This document shows positions 11,208 through 20,929 of a stretch of DNA of 64,000 bases, one piece after another. The notes below the pieces were generated by a model that did not search any database, was not told the origin of the DNA, and worked only from the letters and a program-made list of their open reading frames with translations. Where the stretch lies: contig NZ_CP014841.1 in assembly GCF_001641285.1 (NCBI RefSeq), positions 3,498,501 through 3,562,500 of the forward strand. The letters are read 5' to 3'. Numbering within the stretch: position 1 is the first letter of the stretch; each line of letters begins with the position of its first letter. The translations under genes were made by a program, and so were the position numbers. Source of the stretch: Dyella thiooxydans. GTDB lineage: Bacteria; Pseudomonadota; Gammaproteobacteria; Xanthomonadales; Rhodanobacteraceae.

Positions 11208-11741
11208 TTACTTGGCCTGGTCGGTGATCCAGGTCACCGCGGCCTTGACCTGCGCGTCGGTCAATGCCGGGTTGCCGCCCTTGGGCGGCATGAAGTTGCC
11301 GTCCGGGCCATGGTAGCCCTCGGTCGCATGCTTGATCAGCGTGGCCATGCCCTGGGCCAGTCGCGGCGCCCAGGCAGCCTTGTCGCCCAGCTTGGGTGCA
11401 CCGGCGACGCCGGCGGTGTGGCAGCTGTGGCAGAGGTTCTCGTAGATGGTCTTGCCATCGGTGGTGCCGCCGTAGGCCACCTGTGCGGCGGCTGCCTTGG
11501 CCGCGGCTTCCGCGGCGGCGGCGATCGCCGCGCGGCCGGTGTTGCCCGAATACACCGCGCCGACCGGTGCAATGCGCGCGGCAAGCTGCTTGGCGGCGAC
11601 CGGGTTGGTTTCCTTCGGTTCGTGGTTGTAGATCATCCAGCCCAGGGTGATCAGCAACACGGTCAGCACAGCCAGACCCGCGATCAGCCAGGAGAACTGG
11701 CGCATGAAGCTCTGATCGGATTTGCTCAGGGAACCGCTCAC
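11208..11741 (-). CDS. Membrane-anchored monohaem cytochrome c (c5-like)
   Basis: A 177-residue protein starting at GTG 11741, with GGAG eight bases upstream. An N-terminal membrane anchor (FSWLIAGLAVLTVLLITLGWMIY) leads to an alanine-rich linker (AAIAAAAEAAAKAAAAQ) and then one class I cytochrome domain. The haem site is NLCHSCHTAG and the likely axial methionine lies in GNFMPPKGG. The layout fits the CycB/cytochrome c5 family feeding terminal oxidases. The upstream extension to 11864 has no ribosome site. A strong terminator follows. Confidence 0.88.
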   Translation of the reverse strand: MSGSLSKSDQSFMRQFSWLIAGLAVLTVLLITLGWMIYNHEPKETNPVAAKQLAARIAPVGAVYSGNTGRAAIAAAAEAAAKAAAAQVAYGGTTDGKTIYENLCHSCHTAGVAGAPKLGDKAAWAPRLAQGMATLIKHATEGYHGPDGNFMPPKGGNPALTDAQVKAAVTWITDQAK

Positions 11742-12105
11742 GAACGTACTCCAGTCGATGGAAGGAGCCGCGGGGCCACCATGAATCCCCCGGCGCGACA
11801 CCGCGGGTCCCCGTCGGGCCCGGTTCGGTGGCAACCGCGGGAGTATAGACGAAGCCCCGGCCAACTTTCAGCGCGTCCACATGGCGGCGGCGGGCGGTGC
11901 GCGGTATCTTGCGTCTGCTGCGGCGCGGCGTGGCACTCACCCCGCGAACCCTCCACCCTGCCATCGGTCATAGCTCGACCATGTCAACCGGCAGTGTCCG
12001 GTCTCGTTGCAGTGCACCTATTCTTTTCCCAGCCACAACCCAAGGCAGGGCGCGCTCCTTGCGCGCAGGGCCCCCAGCCTCGCCGTCCGAACCCGGGAGT
12101 TTCAC
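11742..12105. other. Divergent intergenic region, cytochrome c / RND operon
   Basis: About 360 bases with no supported gene. It must carry both promoters. I find no convincing sigma-70 pair or operator by eye, only a GGGAG ribosome site just before 12106. Confidence 0.5.
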
Positions 12106-13368
12106 ATGTCGCGTTTTTGGAAGATCGCGCTGATCGTCGTCGCCGTGCTCGTGGTGGGCGCGGTCGGTCTTCGCCTCATGCACAAGCCTGGCGCCGCGGG
12201 GCGCAGCCAAGCCGGCGCGCCGTCCGGCCAGCCGGGGGCGCCGGGCGAGGGCAAGGACAAGGGCAAGGACGAGCCGGTGCCGGTGACGGTCGAGCCGGTC
12301 GCCGTGCAGAACGTGCCGGTCTACCTCACCGCGCTGGGCACGGTGCAGGCGCTCAACACGGTGACCGTCAGCCCGCAGGTCGGCGGCCTGCTGATGAAGC
12401 TGAACTTCACCGAGGGCCAGGAGGTGCACAAGGGCGAGGTGCTGGCCGAGATCGATCCGCGCTCGCTGCAGGCCGCCTATGACCAGGCCGTTGCACGCAA
12501 GGGCCAGGATGCCGCGCAGCTGTCCACCGCGCGCAGCAACCTTGCGCGCAGCCAGGATCTGGTCAAGCAGGGTTACATCTCCAAGCAGGACATGGACACG
12601 CTGCGCAACACCGTCAGCCAGTACGAGGCCGCGGTGGCCGCCGACGAGGCCAGCATCAACGACGCCAAGGTGCAGCTGGGCTACACCAAGGTCATCGCGC
12701 CGATCACCGGCCTGGCCGGCATCCGCGGCGTGGATCCGGGCAACATCGTCACCACCAGCTCGAGCATCGTCACCCTGACCGAGGTGCATCCGATCAACGT
12801 GATCTTCCCGCTGCCGGAGCAGAACGTGGAGCTGGTGCGCAGCTCGCAGGCCCGCGGCGAGCCGCTGGAGGTGGCGGCGCTGGACAGCGCCGGCAGCAAG
12901 GTCATCGCCGGCAAGGGCGTGCTGAAGGTGATCAACAACCAGATCGACACCAGCACCGGCACCTTCAACCTGAAGGCCCAGTTCCCCAACGACGAGAACG
13001 CCCTGTTCCCGGGTCAGTTCGTCAACGTGCGGCTGAAGGTGAACACGGTGCAGGGCGGCCTGGTGATCCCGTCGCAGGCGGTGCAGCGCGGGCCGGACGG
13101 CGACTACGTCTATCTGCTGCAGCCGGACAGCACGGTGAAGATGCAGTCGGTGACCACCGGCCAGGAAGTGGGCGACACCCACGTGATGGTCACCCAGGGG
13201 CTGAAGGCCGCCGAGCAGGTGGTGACCGAGGGCCAGTTCCGCCTCAAGCCGGGCAGCAAGGTCAAGGCGCTGAAGCCGGGCGAAGTGCCCGCTGCGCCGA
13301 CCGAGGCCGAGCTGAAGAAGGCGGCGCAGGGCGCGAAGGAAGGCGGTCGTCGCGGTCGCCGCGGCTGA
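12106..13368 (+). CDS. RND efflux periplasmic adaptor (MdtA-like)
   Basis: A 420-residue membrane fusion protein. An uncleaved N-terminal anchor (IALIVVAVLVVGAVGLRL) is followed by a Gly/Pro/Lys-rich linker, the lipoyl half LTALGTVQALNTVTVSPQVGG, an alpha-hairpin (about residues 120-190), the second lipoyl half and a beta-barrel with GQFVNVRLKV. The C terminus ends in GGRRGRRG. ATG 12106 has GGGAG upstream and starts just before the anchor; the longer frame from 12007 adds only a non-conserved leader. It forms an operon with the two permeases downstream, linking them to an outer membrane channel that is not encoded in the window. Confidence 0.93.
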   Translation: MSRFWKIALIVVAVLVVGAVGLRLMHKPGAAGRSQAGAPSGQPGAPGEGKDKGKDEPVPVTVEPVAVQNVPVYLTALGTVQALNTVTVSPQVGGLLMKLNFTEGQEVHKGEVLAEIDPRSLQAAYDQAVARKGQDAAQLSTARSNLARSQDLVKQGYISKQDMDTLRNTVSQYEAAVAADEASINDAKVQLGYTKVIAPITGLAGIRGVDPGNIVTTSSSIVTLTEVHPINVIFPLPEQNVELVRSSQARGEPLEVAALDSAGSKVIAGKGVLKVINNQIDTSTGTFNLKAQFPNDENALFPGQFVNVRLKVNTVQGGLVIPSQAVQRGPDGDYVYLLQPDSTVKMQSVTTGQEVGDTHVMVTQGLKAAEQVVTEGQFRLKPGSKVKALKPGEVPAAPTEAELKKAAQGAKEGGRRGRRG

Positions 13369-13440
13369 CGATGATCGATCGCCGCGGCCGGCGGAGCCGG
13401 CTGCGGCACGCGGGTGCCGGATACCCGCGCATCCACCGAG

Positions 13441-13460
13441 GGCGGGGCCGGTGCCCCGCC
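13441..13460 (+). other. Intercistronic GC hairpin between adaptor and first permease
   Basis: GGCGGGGC and GCCCCGCC form a perfect eight-pair stem around the loop CGGT, 22 bases before the permease ATG. A weaker stem (GCGGGT / ACCCGC) precedes it. There is no T-tract, so it is not a simple terminator; it may tune adaptor/permease ratio. Confidence 0.5.
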
Positions 13461-13482
13461 ACTGACGGCAGACCAGGACACC

Positions 13483-16400
13483 ATGGGATTCTCATCGCTC
13501 TTCATCCGACGCCCGATCGCCACCTCGCTGCTGATGGTGGCGGTGCTGCTGCTGGGCGTGCTCGGCTATCGCCAGTTGCCGGTGTCGGCGCTGCCTGAAA
13601 TCGACGCGCCCAGCCTGGTCGTCACCACGCAGTATCCCGGCGCCAGCGCGGCCACCATGGCGGCCCTGGTCACCACGCCGCTGGAGCGGCAGTTCGGGCA
13701 GATCTCCGGCCTGGCGATGATGAGTTCCGACTCGTCCGCCGGCCTGTCGACGATCGTGCTGCAGTTCAACATGGACCGCGACATCGACATCGCGGCGCAG
13801 GACGTGCAGGCGGCGATCAGCACCTCCAAGGGCACGCTGCCGAACAACCTGCCGTATCCGCCCGTCTACAACCGGGTGAACCCGGCCGACGCGCCGATCC
13901 TCACCCTGATGCTCACCTCCGACAGCCGGCAGCTGCGCGAGGTGAACGACCTGGCCGATTCGATCATCGCGCAGAAGCTGTCGCAGGTGCAGGGCGTGGG
14001 CCTGGTGTCGATCGCCGGCAACGTGCGCCCGGCGGTGCGCGTGCAGGTGAATCCGGCACAGCTGTCCAACCTCGGCCTGACCATGGAGGACGTGCGCAGC
14101 GCGCTCAGCCAGGCCAACGTCAACGCGCCCAAGGGCACGCTCAACGGCAAGACGCAGAGCTACTCGATCGGTACCAACGACCAACTGGTCGATGCGCAGC
14201 AGTACAAGAACACCATCATCAGCTACCGCAACGGCGCGCCGGTGCGGCTGGCCGACGTGGCCAAGGTGGTCGACGGGGTGGAGAACGACCAGCTCGCCGC
14301 CTGGGCCAACGGCAAGCCGGCGGTGCTGCTGGACATCCGTCGCCAGCCCGGCGCGAACATCGTCAAGACGGTGGAGCAGATCCGAGCCACGCTGCCCTCG
14401 CTCAAGGCGGTGCTGCCGGCCGACGTGCACCTGGACGTGTTCGCCGACCGCACCATCACCATCCGCGCCTCGGTGCACGACGTGCAGTTCACCCTGATCC
14501 TGACCATCTTCCTGGTGGTGGCGGTGATCTTCGTGTTCCTGCGCCGGCTGTGGGCGACGATCATCCCCTCGGTGGCGGTGCCGCTGTCGCTGATGGGCAC
14601 GTTCGGCGTGATGTCGTTCGCCGGCATGTCGCTGGACAACCTCTCGCTGATGGCGCTGACCGTGGCCACCGGCTTCGTGGTGGACGATGCGATCGTGATG
14701 ATCGAGAACATCGTGCGCTACATCGAGCAGGGCAAGAGCGGCAGGGAGGCGGCCGAGATCGGCGCGAAGGAGATCGGCTTCACCGTGCTGTCGCTGACCG
14801 TGTCGCTGGTGGCGGTGTTCCTGCCGCTGCTGCTGATGCCCGGCGTCACTGGCCGCCTGTTCCACGAGTTCGCCTGGGTGCTGACCATCGCGGTGACGAT
14901 CTCGATGCTGGTGTCGCTGACGCTGACGCCGATGATGTGCGCCTACCTGCTCAAGCCCGACCAGCTGCCGCCGGGCGACGACAGCCACGAGCGCCATGCC
15001 GCCGGCGGCAAGCGCGACCTGTGGACGCGCACGGTGGATCTCTATGCCAGCACGCTGGACTGGGTACTCGACCATCGCCGGCTGACCATGCTGGTGGCGG
15101 GTGCGGCCGTGGTACTCACCGTGTTCCTGTACATCGCCATCCCCAAGGGCCTGCTGCCCGAGCAGGACACCGGCCTGATCACCGGTGTGGTACAGGCCGA
15201 CGAGAACATCGCGTTCCCGCAGATGGAGGCGCGCACCAAGGCCGTGGCCGACGCGCTGCGCAAGAACCCGGCCGTGACCGGCGTCGCCGCGTTCATCGGC
15301 GCCGGCTCGATCAACCCCACGCTCAACCAGGGCCAGTTGTCGATCGTGCTGAAGGATCGCTCCGAGCGCGGCGGCCTGGACAAGGTGCTGCCCAGCCTGC
15401 AGGCCGCCGTGGCCAATATCCCGGGCGTGGCGCTGTATCTCAAGCCGGTGCAGGACGTGACGCTGGATAGCCGCGTCTCGGCCACCGAGTACCAGTACTC
15501 GCTGTCCGACGTGAATGCCTCGGAGCTGTCCGGCTACGCCGAGAAGCTGACCCAGGCGCTGCGCCAGCTGCCTGCGCTGGCCGACGTGGACAACAACCTG
15601 GCCGACTCCGGCAACGCGCTGAAGCTGACCATCGATCGCGACAAGGCCAGCCGCCTCGGTGTGCCGGTGCAGACCATCGACGACACGCTCTACGACGCCT
15701 TCGGCCAGCGCCAGATCTCGACCATCTTCACCCAGCTCAACCAGTACCGCGTGGTGCTGGAGGTGGCGCCGCAGTTCCGCAACACCGACGACCTGCTCAA
15801 CAAGCTCACCGTGCGCGGCAACGGCAACGGCGCGCTGACCGGTTCCAACGCCACCAGCTTCGGCCAGCTCACCTCGAGCAATTCGGCCACGCCGTCGGGC
15901 ATCGGCAACACCGGCAACGTCGGCTTCCAGGTCGGCGCCGGCGGCAGCATTCCGATTTCCTCGCTGGCCTCGGCCGAGTACACCAGCGCGCCGCTGGTGG
16001 TCAGCCACCAGCAGCAGCTGCCGGCGGTGACCATCTCGTTCAACCTGGCGCCGGGCTATTCGCTGTCGCAGGCGGTCGATGCGATCAACCAGGCGGTCAA
16101 GCAGCAGAACCTGCCGCCGCAGGTGCGTGGCGAGTTCGTCGGCAAGGCGGCGGAGTTCTCCTCCTCGCTGGGCGACGAGGTGCTGCTGCTGCTCGCCTCG
16201 GTGATCGTGATCTACATCGTGCTGGGCGTGCTGTACGAGAGCTACATCCACCCGATCACGATCATCTCCACCCTGCCGCCGGCCGGCGTGGGCGCGCTGC
16301 TGGCGCTGATCCTGTGCGGCTTCAGCCTGTCGGTGGACGGCATCGTCGGCATCGTGCTGCTGATCGGCATCGTGAAGAAGAACGCGATCATGATGATCGA

Positions 16401-16719
16401 CTTCGCGATCGAGGCGCAGCGCGAGGGGCTGTCGCCGCACGACGCGATCCGTCGCGCCTGCCTGCTGCGCTTCCGCCCGATCATGATGACCACGGCGGCG
16501 GCGATGCTTGGCGCGTTGCCGCTGGCACTGGGTACCGGCATCGGTTCGGAGCTGCGCCAGCCGCTGGGCGTGTCGATCGTCGGCGGCCTGCTGCTGTCGC
16601 AGCTGGTGACGCTGTACACCACGCCGGTGATCTATCTGTACATGGAGCGTTTCTCCGACTGGCTGAGGCTCCGGCGCGAGCAGCGCGAGCTGGCCAAGGC
16701 GCGCCACGGCACCGTCTGA
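13483..16719 (+). CDS. RND multidrug efflux permease 1 (MdtB-like)
   Basis: A 1078-residue resistance-nodulation-division transporter starting MGFSSLFIRRPIATSLL. TM1, a large periplasmic porter loop and the proton-relay aspartates in FVVDDAIVMIEN (about residues 402-410) are present, and the C-terminal half repeats the plan with GIVLLIGIVKKNAIMMIDFAIEA. It is longer than usual because of a Gly/Ser/Asn-rich insertion at about residues 778-825, between LTVRGNGNG and IPISSLASAEY, in the funnel/docking region. In-frame upstream starts from 13414 overlap the hairpin and have no ribosome site. Pairing with a second permease suggests an MdtBC-like heterotrimer. Confidence 0.93.
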   Translation: MGFSSLFIRRPIATSLLMVAVLLLGVLGYRQLPVSALPEIDAPSLVVTTQYPGASAATMAALVTTPLERQFGQISGLAMMSSDSSAGLSTIVLQFNMDRDIDIAAQDVQAAISTSKGTLPNNLPYPPVYNRVNPADAPILTLMLTSDSRQLREVNDLADSIIAQKLSQVQGVGLVSIAGNVRPAVRVQVNPAQLSNLGLTMEDVRSALSQANVNAPKGTLNGKTQSYSIGTNDQLVDAQQYKNTIISYRNGAPVRLADVAKVVDGVENDQLAAWANGKPAVLLDIRRQPGANIVKTVEQIRATLPSLKAVLPADVHLDVFADRTITIRASVHDVQFTLILTIFLVVAVIFVFLRRLWATIIPSVAVPLSLMGTFGVMSFAGMSLDNLSLMALTVATGFVVDDAIVMIENIVRYIEQGKSGREAAEIGAKEIGFTVLSLTVSLVAVFLPLLLMPGVTGRLFHEFAWVLTIAVTISMLVSLTLTPMMCAYLLKPDQLPPGDDSHERHAAGGKRDLWTRTVDLYASTLDWVLDHRRLTMLVAGAAVVLTVFLYIAIPKGLLPEQDTGLITGVVQADENIAFPQMEARTKAVADALRKNPAVTGVAAFIGAGSINPTLNQGQLSIVLKDRSERGGLDKVLPSLQAAVANIPGVALYLKPVQDVTLDSRVSATEYQYSLSDVNASELSGYAEKLTQALRQLPALADVDNNLADSGNALKLTIDRDKASRLGVPVQTIDDTLYDAFGQRQISTIFTQLNQYRVVLEVAPQFRNTDDLLNKLTVRGNGNGALTGSNATSFGQLTSSNSATPSGIGNTGNVGFQVGAGGSIPISSLASAEYTSAPLVVSHQQQLPAVTISFNLAPGYSLSQAVDAINQAVKQQNLPPQVRGEFVGKAAEFSSSLGDEVLLLLASVIVIYIVLGVLYESYIHPITIISTLPPAGVGALLALILCGFSLSVDGIVGIVLLIGIVKKNAIMMIDFAIEAQREGLSPHDAIRRACLLRFRPIMMTTAAAMLGALPLALGTGIGSELRQPLGVSIVGGLLLSQLVTLYTTPVIYLYMERFSDWLRLRREQRELAKARHGTV

Positions 16720-16747
16720 GTCTGAAGAAGGTTTTCCGCCCCATCCA

Positions 16748-16782
16748 CGGCGCGTCCCCAGCGGGCGCGCCGTTTGCTTTTG
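16748..16782 (+). terminator. Possible attenuator/terminator between the two RND permeases
   Basis: An imperfect stem GGCGCGTCCCC / GGGCGCGCC is followed by a T-rich run CGTTTGCTTTT. It would partly separate permease 1 from permease 2, which begins 138 bases later. The stem has a bulge, hence the modest confidence. Confidence 0.45.
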
Positions 16783-16920
16783 CAGCAGCAGGGTCGCGGG
16801 AGCCTCCATCGCGCCCTCTCGCGCGTATCAACCGATCTCGCCCCCGTGCGTTAGGGGTGCGATGATCCGTCCACGCGCTGCGTGCCTTGCTTCCCCTTGC
16901 GCAATGGCTCCGACCCCTGC

Positions 16921-19900
16921 ATGAACATTTCCGCCCTTTTCGTGCGCCGTCCGATCGGCACCTCGCTGCTGGCGATCGGCCTGTTCCTGGTCGGTGCCGT
17001 CTGCTACAGCCTGCTCGGTGTGTCCGCGCTGCCGACCATCCAGTTTCCGGCGATCTTCGTGCAGACCTCCCAGCCCGGGGCCGATGCCGCCACCATGGCC
17101 GCCACCGTGGCCGCGCCGCTGGAGCGCCACCTGGGCCAGGTGCCGGGCATCGACACGATGCGTTCGAGCAGCTCGGAGGGGCGCACCTTCGTCTTCATGA
17201 TCTTCAACGGCAGCCGCAACCTCGATGCGGCCGCGCGCGACGTGCAGCAGGCGATCAATGCCGCCGCGCCGGATCTGCCACCAGGGCTCACCAACGCGCC
17301 CTCGCTGCAGAAGGCCAATCCCAACGATGACGCGGTGATCATCCTCGCGCTGACCTCGCAGACGCAGTCGGCCACCGACCTCTACAACGTCGCCGATACC
17401 TTCCTGATGCCGCGGCTGACCCAGCTCAAGGGCGTTTCTTCAGTGGACATCGCCGGCGCGGCGACCCCGGCGGTCCGCGTCGACGTGGACCTGCGCAAGC
17501 TCAATGCGATGGGTCTGTCACCGGACCAGCTGCGCAACGCGCTGAATGCCGCCAATGTCAGTTCGCCGCTGGGGACCCTGAGCAACGGCGTCACCAACCT
17601 GCTGGTGACGGCCAACGACGAGCTGCACACCGCCGCCGACTTCGCCAACCTGGTGGTGGCGGTGAAGAATGGCACCACCATCCGCCTGCGCGACGTCGCC
17701 CGCGTCTACGACGGCCCCGAGGACGCCTACCAGGCCGGCACCTTCGGGCACGAGCCGGCGATCCTGTTGTACGTGTACAAGAAGCCGGACGCCAACGTGA
17801 TCGCCACGGTGGATCGCGTGCGCGCGACGCTGCCGGAGCTGCGCAGCTTCCTGCAGCCGGCGACCAAGCTCACCCCGTATTTCGACGGCACGCCCACCAT
17901 CCGCGCGTCGCTGCGGGAGGTGCAGGTCACGCTGCTGATCAGCCTGGCGATGGTCGTGCTGACCATGGCGCTGTTCCTGCGCCGGCTCGCGCCAACGCTG
18001 ATCGCTGCGGCCGCGGTGCCGCTGTCGCTGGCCGGTGCATCCATCATGATGTACGTGCTCGGCTACACCCTCAACAACCTCACCCTGCTGGCGCTGGTGA
18101 TCGCCATCGGCTTCGTGGTGGACGACGCGATCGTGGTGATCGAGAACATCATCCGCCACATCGACGAGGGCGTGCCGCGGCTGGAAGCGGCGCTGCGCGG
18201 CGGGCGGGAGATCGGCTTCACCATCGTCTCGATCACCGCCTCGCTGATCGCCGTGTTCATCCCGCTGCTGTTCGCCAGCGGCATCGTCGGCATGTTCTTC
18301 CGCGAATTCACCATGACGCTGATCTCGGCGATCGCGGTGTCGGCGGTGGTGTCGTTGACGCTTACGCCGGCGTTGTGCGGGCGTTTCCTGCAAGGGCATG
18401 CGGCGGAGGATCATGCCGAGCGACGCCCGCGTCGCTTCGCGCGGCTGGGGCAATGGCTGGACCGCGCCCACGAGCGCATGCTCGCGGTCTACGTGCGCGC
18501 GCTGAACTTCTCGCTGCGCCACGCGTTGGCATTCTCGCTCACGCCGCTGGTGCTGATCGTGCTCACCGTGCTGCTGTTCGGCAAGGTGAAGGCCGGCCTG
18601 TTCCCGCCGCAGGACACCGGGCTGATCCACGGCTTCGCCACCTCCGGCGCTACCGTGTCGTTCCAGGACATGGTCAAGCGCCAGCAGCGGCTGGTCGACA
18701 TGCTGCTGGCCGACCCGGACGTGGCGGTGGTCGGTTCGCGCCTGGGTACCAGCCGTCGCGGCGCCGCCAGTTCGTTCGACATCCAGCTCAAGACCCACGC
18801 CGAAGGCCGCAAGGACGACACCTTCGCCGTGCTCGACCGGCTCAGCGCCAAGGCCGCCAAGTACCCCGACCTCAACCTGCGTCTGCGGCCGATCCAGGAC
18901 CTGCCCAGCGGCGGCGGCAACAGCAACCAGGGCGCGCAGTACGAGATCTCGCTGCAGGGCGACGACCTCGACGAGCTGGAGGTATGGCTGCCGAAGCTGG
19001 TGAAGGAGCTGGCGAAGAACAAGCTGTTCCGCGACGTCGGCTCCGACGTGGAGGAGGGCGGCCTGCGCCAGAACATCGTGGTCGACCGCGATGCCGCGAC
19101 GCGGCTGGGCATCTCGATGGCCACCATCGACGGCGCGCTCTACGACGCGTTCGGCCAGCGCCAGGTGTCGACCATCTACTCGGACGTCAACCAGTACAAG
19201 GTGGTGGTGAACGCGCTGCCGAGCCAGACCGCCTCGCCCGAGGCGCTCAACCGCATCTACGTGCGCTCCAACACCGGCAAGATGGTGCCGATCACTGCGG
19301 TGGCGCACCAGGAGCCGGGGCTGGCGCCATCGCAGATCAGTCACGTCAACCAGATGACCACGATGGACCTGAGCTTCAACCTCGCGCCCGGCGCGTCGAT
19401 GGGCCAGGCGCTGCAGATCATCAACCAGGTGGTGAAGGACATGCGCATGCCCGGCGACATCCGGGTGGGCCTGGGTGACGACTTCCGCCGCTTCCAGCAG
19501 TCGCAGGGCGACATGCTGTGGCTGATGCTGGCGGCCATCGTCACCGTCTACATCGTGCTGGGCATGCTCTACGAGAGCCTGATCCATCCGGTCACCATCC
19601 TCTCCACGCTGCCGGCCGCGGGCGTCGGTGCGCTGGCCGCGCTGGTGGTCACCAACACCGAGCTTTCCATCGTGGCGATGATCGCGCTGGTGCTGCTGAT
19701 TGGCATCGTCAAGAAGAACGCGATCATGATGATCGACTTCGCCCTGGTCGCGCAGCGCGAGCACGGCAAGCCCCCGCTGGAAGCGGTCCGCGAAGCCTGC
19801 GTCGTGCGCTTCCGCCCGATCATGATGACCTCGATGGTCGCCATCCTCGCCGCCCTGCCGATCGCCATCGGCCTGGGCGAAGGCTCCGAGCTGCGCCGCC

Positions 19901-20073
19901 CGCTGGGCATCGCGATGATCGGCGGCCTGCTGATCTCGCAGACCCTGACCCTGCTCAGCACCCCGGCGCTTTACGTGATCTTCTCGTGCCTGGCCGAGCG
20001 TGCGCGGGTGCGGCGGGAGAAGCGCCGCGAGCGGCGCGCGGCGCGGCGGCTACGCAAGCTGGCGAACGCCTGA
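16921..20073 (+). CDS. RND multidrug efflux permease 2 (MdtC-like)
   Basis: A 1050-residue RND permease starting MNISALFVRRPIGTSLLA. Proton-relay aspartates lie in AIGFVVDDAIVVIEN (about 397-409), and the second half has LVLLIGIVKKNAIMMIDFALVA. It differs from permease 1 by lacking the Gly/Ser/Asn insertion and by ending in an Arg-rich tail (VRREKRRERRAARRLRK). Two non-identical permeases behind one adaptor match the MdtABC arrangement. Substrates cannot be read from sequence; MdtABC relatives export bile salts, novobiocin and similar compounds. Confidence 0.93.
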   Translation: MNISALFVRRPIGTSLLAIGLFLVGAVCYSLLGVSALPTIQFPAIFVQTSQPGADAATMAATVAAPLERHLGQVPGIDTMRSSSSEGRTFVFMIFNGSRNLDAAARDVQQAINAAAPDLPPGLTNAPSLQKANPNDDAVIILALTSQTQSATDLYNVADTFLMPRLTQLKGVSSVDIAGAATPAVRVDVDLRKLNAMGLSPDQLRNALNAANVSSPLGTLSNGVTNLLVTANDELHTAADFANLVVAVKNGTTIRLRDVARVYDGPEDAYQAGTFGHEPAILLYVYKKPDANVIATVDRVRATLPELRSFLQPATKLTPYFDGTPTIRASLREVQVTLLISLAMVVLTMALFLRRLAPTLIAAAAVPLSLAGASIMMYVLGYTLNNLTLLALVIAIGFVVDDAIVVIENIIRHIDEGVPRLEAALRGGREIGFTIVSITASLIAVFIPLLFASGIVGMFFREFTMTLISAIAVSAVVSLTLTPALCGRFLQGHAAEDHAERRPRRFARLGQWLDRAHERMLAVYVRALNFSLRHALAFSLTPLVLIVLTVLLFGKVKAGLFPPQDTGLIHGFATSGATVSFQDMVKRQQRLVDMLLADPDVAVVGSRLGTSRRGAASSFDIQLKTHAEGRKDDTFAVLDRLSAKAAKYPDLNLRLRPIQDLPSGGGNSNQGAQYEISLQGDDLDELEVWLPKLVKELAKNKLFRDVGSDVEEGGLRQNIVVDRDAATRLGISMATIDGALYDAFGQRQVSTIYSDVNQYKVVVNALPSQTASPEALNRIYVRSNTGKMVPITAVAHQEPGLAPSQISHVNQMTTMDLSFNLAPGASMGQALQIINQVVKDMRMPGDIRVGLGDDFRRFQQSQGDMLWLMLAAIVTVYIVLGMLYESLIHPVTILSTLPAAGVGALAALVVTNTELSIVAMIALVLLIGIVKKNAIMMIDFALVAQREHGKPPLEAVREACVVRFRPIMMTSMVAILAALPIAIGLGEGSELRRPLGIAMIGGLLISQTLTLLSTPALYVIFSCLAERARVRREKRRERRAARRLRKLANA

Positions 20074-20189
20074 GGCTCGTCCCGCGGGGCCCGGCAGGAC
20101 GCCGAAACGGACGGCTCTGTCGCGGCTTCGACGACCCAACAGGCCATGTCCGTGAGTCCGACGTCCCCCACTTTTGAGTAGCACCGTGG

Positions 20190-20360
20190 TTTGGAGTCTA
20201 ATCGCTGCGATGAAGGACCTGATCGAAAAAGAACTGTAGGGACGGCGAGCAAGCGAGAGGCGGTAGGGTACCTGATCGAGGTACACGCACGGCCGCTACG
20301 CCGGTTCTGCGCCTGTGTGGATTTGTCGCGTGCCGCGGACTCCCACCCGCCACTGCGCAA
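20190..20360 (+). pseudogene. IS3-family transposase relic (end of orfA and start of orfB)
   Basis: One frame gives SLIAAMKDLIEKEL and a stop at 20237-20239, which looks like the last residues of an IS3 orfA. In the overlapping frame the sequence continues as SKREAVGYLIEVHARPL and then VDLSRAA, resembling the start of orfB in the IS3 group. The run GAAAAAGAAC at the junction looks like the -1 slippery site of these elements. The rest of orfB, the DDE core and the terminal repeats are not recognisable, so this is a decayed fragment. Confidence 0.5.
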
Positions 20361-20593
20361 GCTTCCCCACTCGGCGTCGGCTAATGCAAGTCCAGTAGTT
20401 CGTCGATCAAGGTGCGCCGTTCATCGGGATGCTCCCGGAGCGGGGCAACAGAAAGAGGACTGCAGCGCTTGCGGATGACCGCCCGACACTTCCACAGACA
20501 GGAAAGCAAACCTGGCTCTGCGGAATCAACCGACCGATGGGCAAGCATGCTCCGCGAGGACATGATCTGCTTGTTGCCGGAGTGGATCGGAGC
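20361..20593. other. Unassigned stretch next to the IS3 relic
   Basis: Short open frames exist on both strands but none has a convincing ribosome site, codon pattern or family resemblance. Base composition is mixed and lower in GC than the RND genes. It may be further transposon debris. Confidence 0.4.
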
Positions 20594-20929
20594 CTACGGC
20601 TTCGAGCCATGCATGGTGATGATGGCGCTTACGACATCAGGATTGACTGTCGTGGTCACGCAGCTCTCTAGGTAAGTCGTGCGCTTTACAACGCTGGCAG
20701 GCGGATTGAACCCTTGGGGCGGGTGATAAACCGCCAATCCCGCCGGCGCGGGGGCATGCCAATAAGCCAGTGCTGGTACGCATGCGGGTCCGCCACTTTT
20801 CCCGAATCCCGAGATGCCCGCCATGCATACATAGACAGTGCAAGGATCCACGGTCTGGGCTCTGGTGGGCGTGGCAACTAGGCAGCTTGCACCTAGAGCG
20901 AAAATAGTGAGTAAAGCACATGGTTTCAT
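20594..20929 (-). CDS. TrbM/KikA-like exported protein
   Basis: A 111-residue protein with a signal peptide ending PTRAQ. The mature part shows VDPCTVYVCMAGISG, then SGGPACVPALAYW, GFNPPA and KRTTYLESC. This spacing of four cysteines and the GFNP segment matches the TrbM/KikA/MpfK family encoded beside mating-pair-formation genes. AGGAAG precedes ATG 20929 with good spacing. It lies at the distal end of the T4SS cluster, 370 bases beyond the DUF4189 gene, and has similar low GC. Its role in a killing-type T4SS is unknown; it may be a periplasmic accessory or an effector/immunity component. Confidence 0.65.
   Translation of the reverse strand: MKPCALLTIFALGASCLVATPTRAQTVDPCTVYVCMAGISGFGKSGGPACVPALAYWHAPAPAGLAVYHPPQGFNPPASVVKRTTYLESCVTTTVNPDVVSAIITMHGSKP

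Noticed and set aside
13492..16809. Very long open frame (1105 codons) on the minus strand opposite RND permease 1
   Set aside because: It is an antisense shadow caused by GC-rich third positions; its translation is His/Arg/Gln-rich and matches no family, while the plus strand encodes a clear RND permease.
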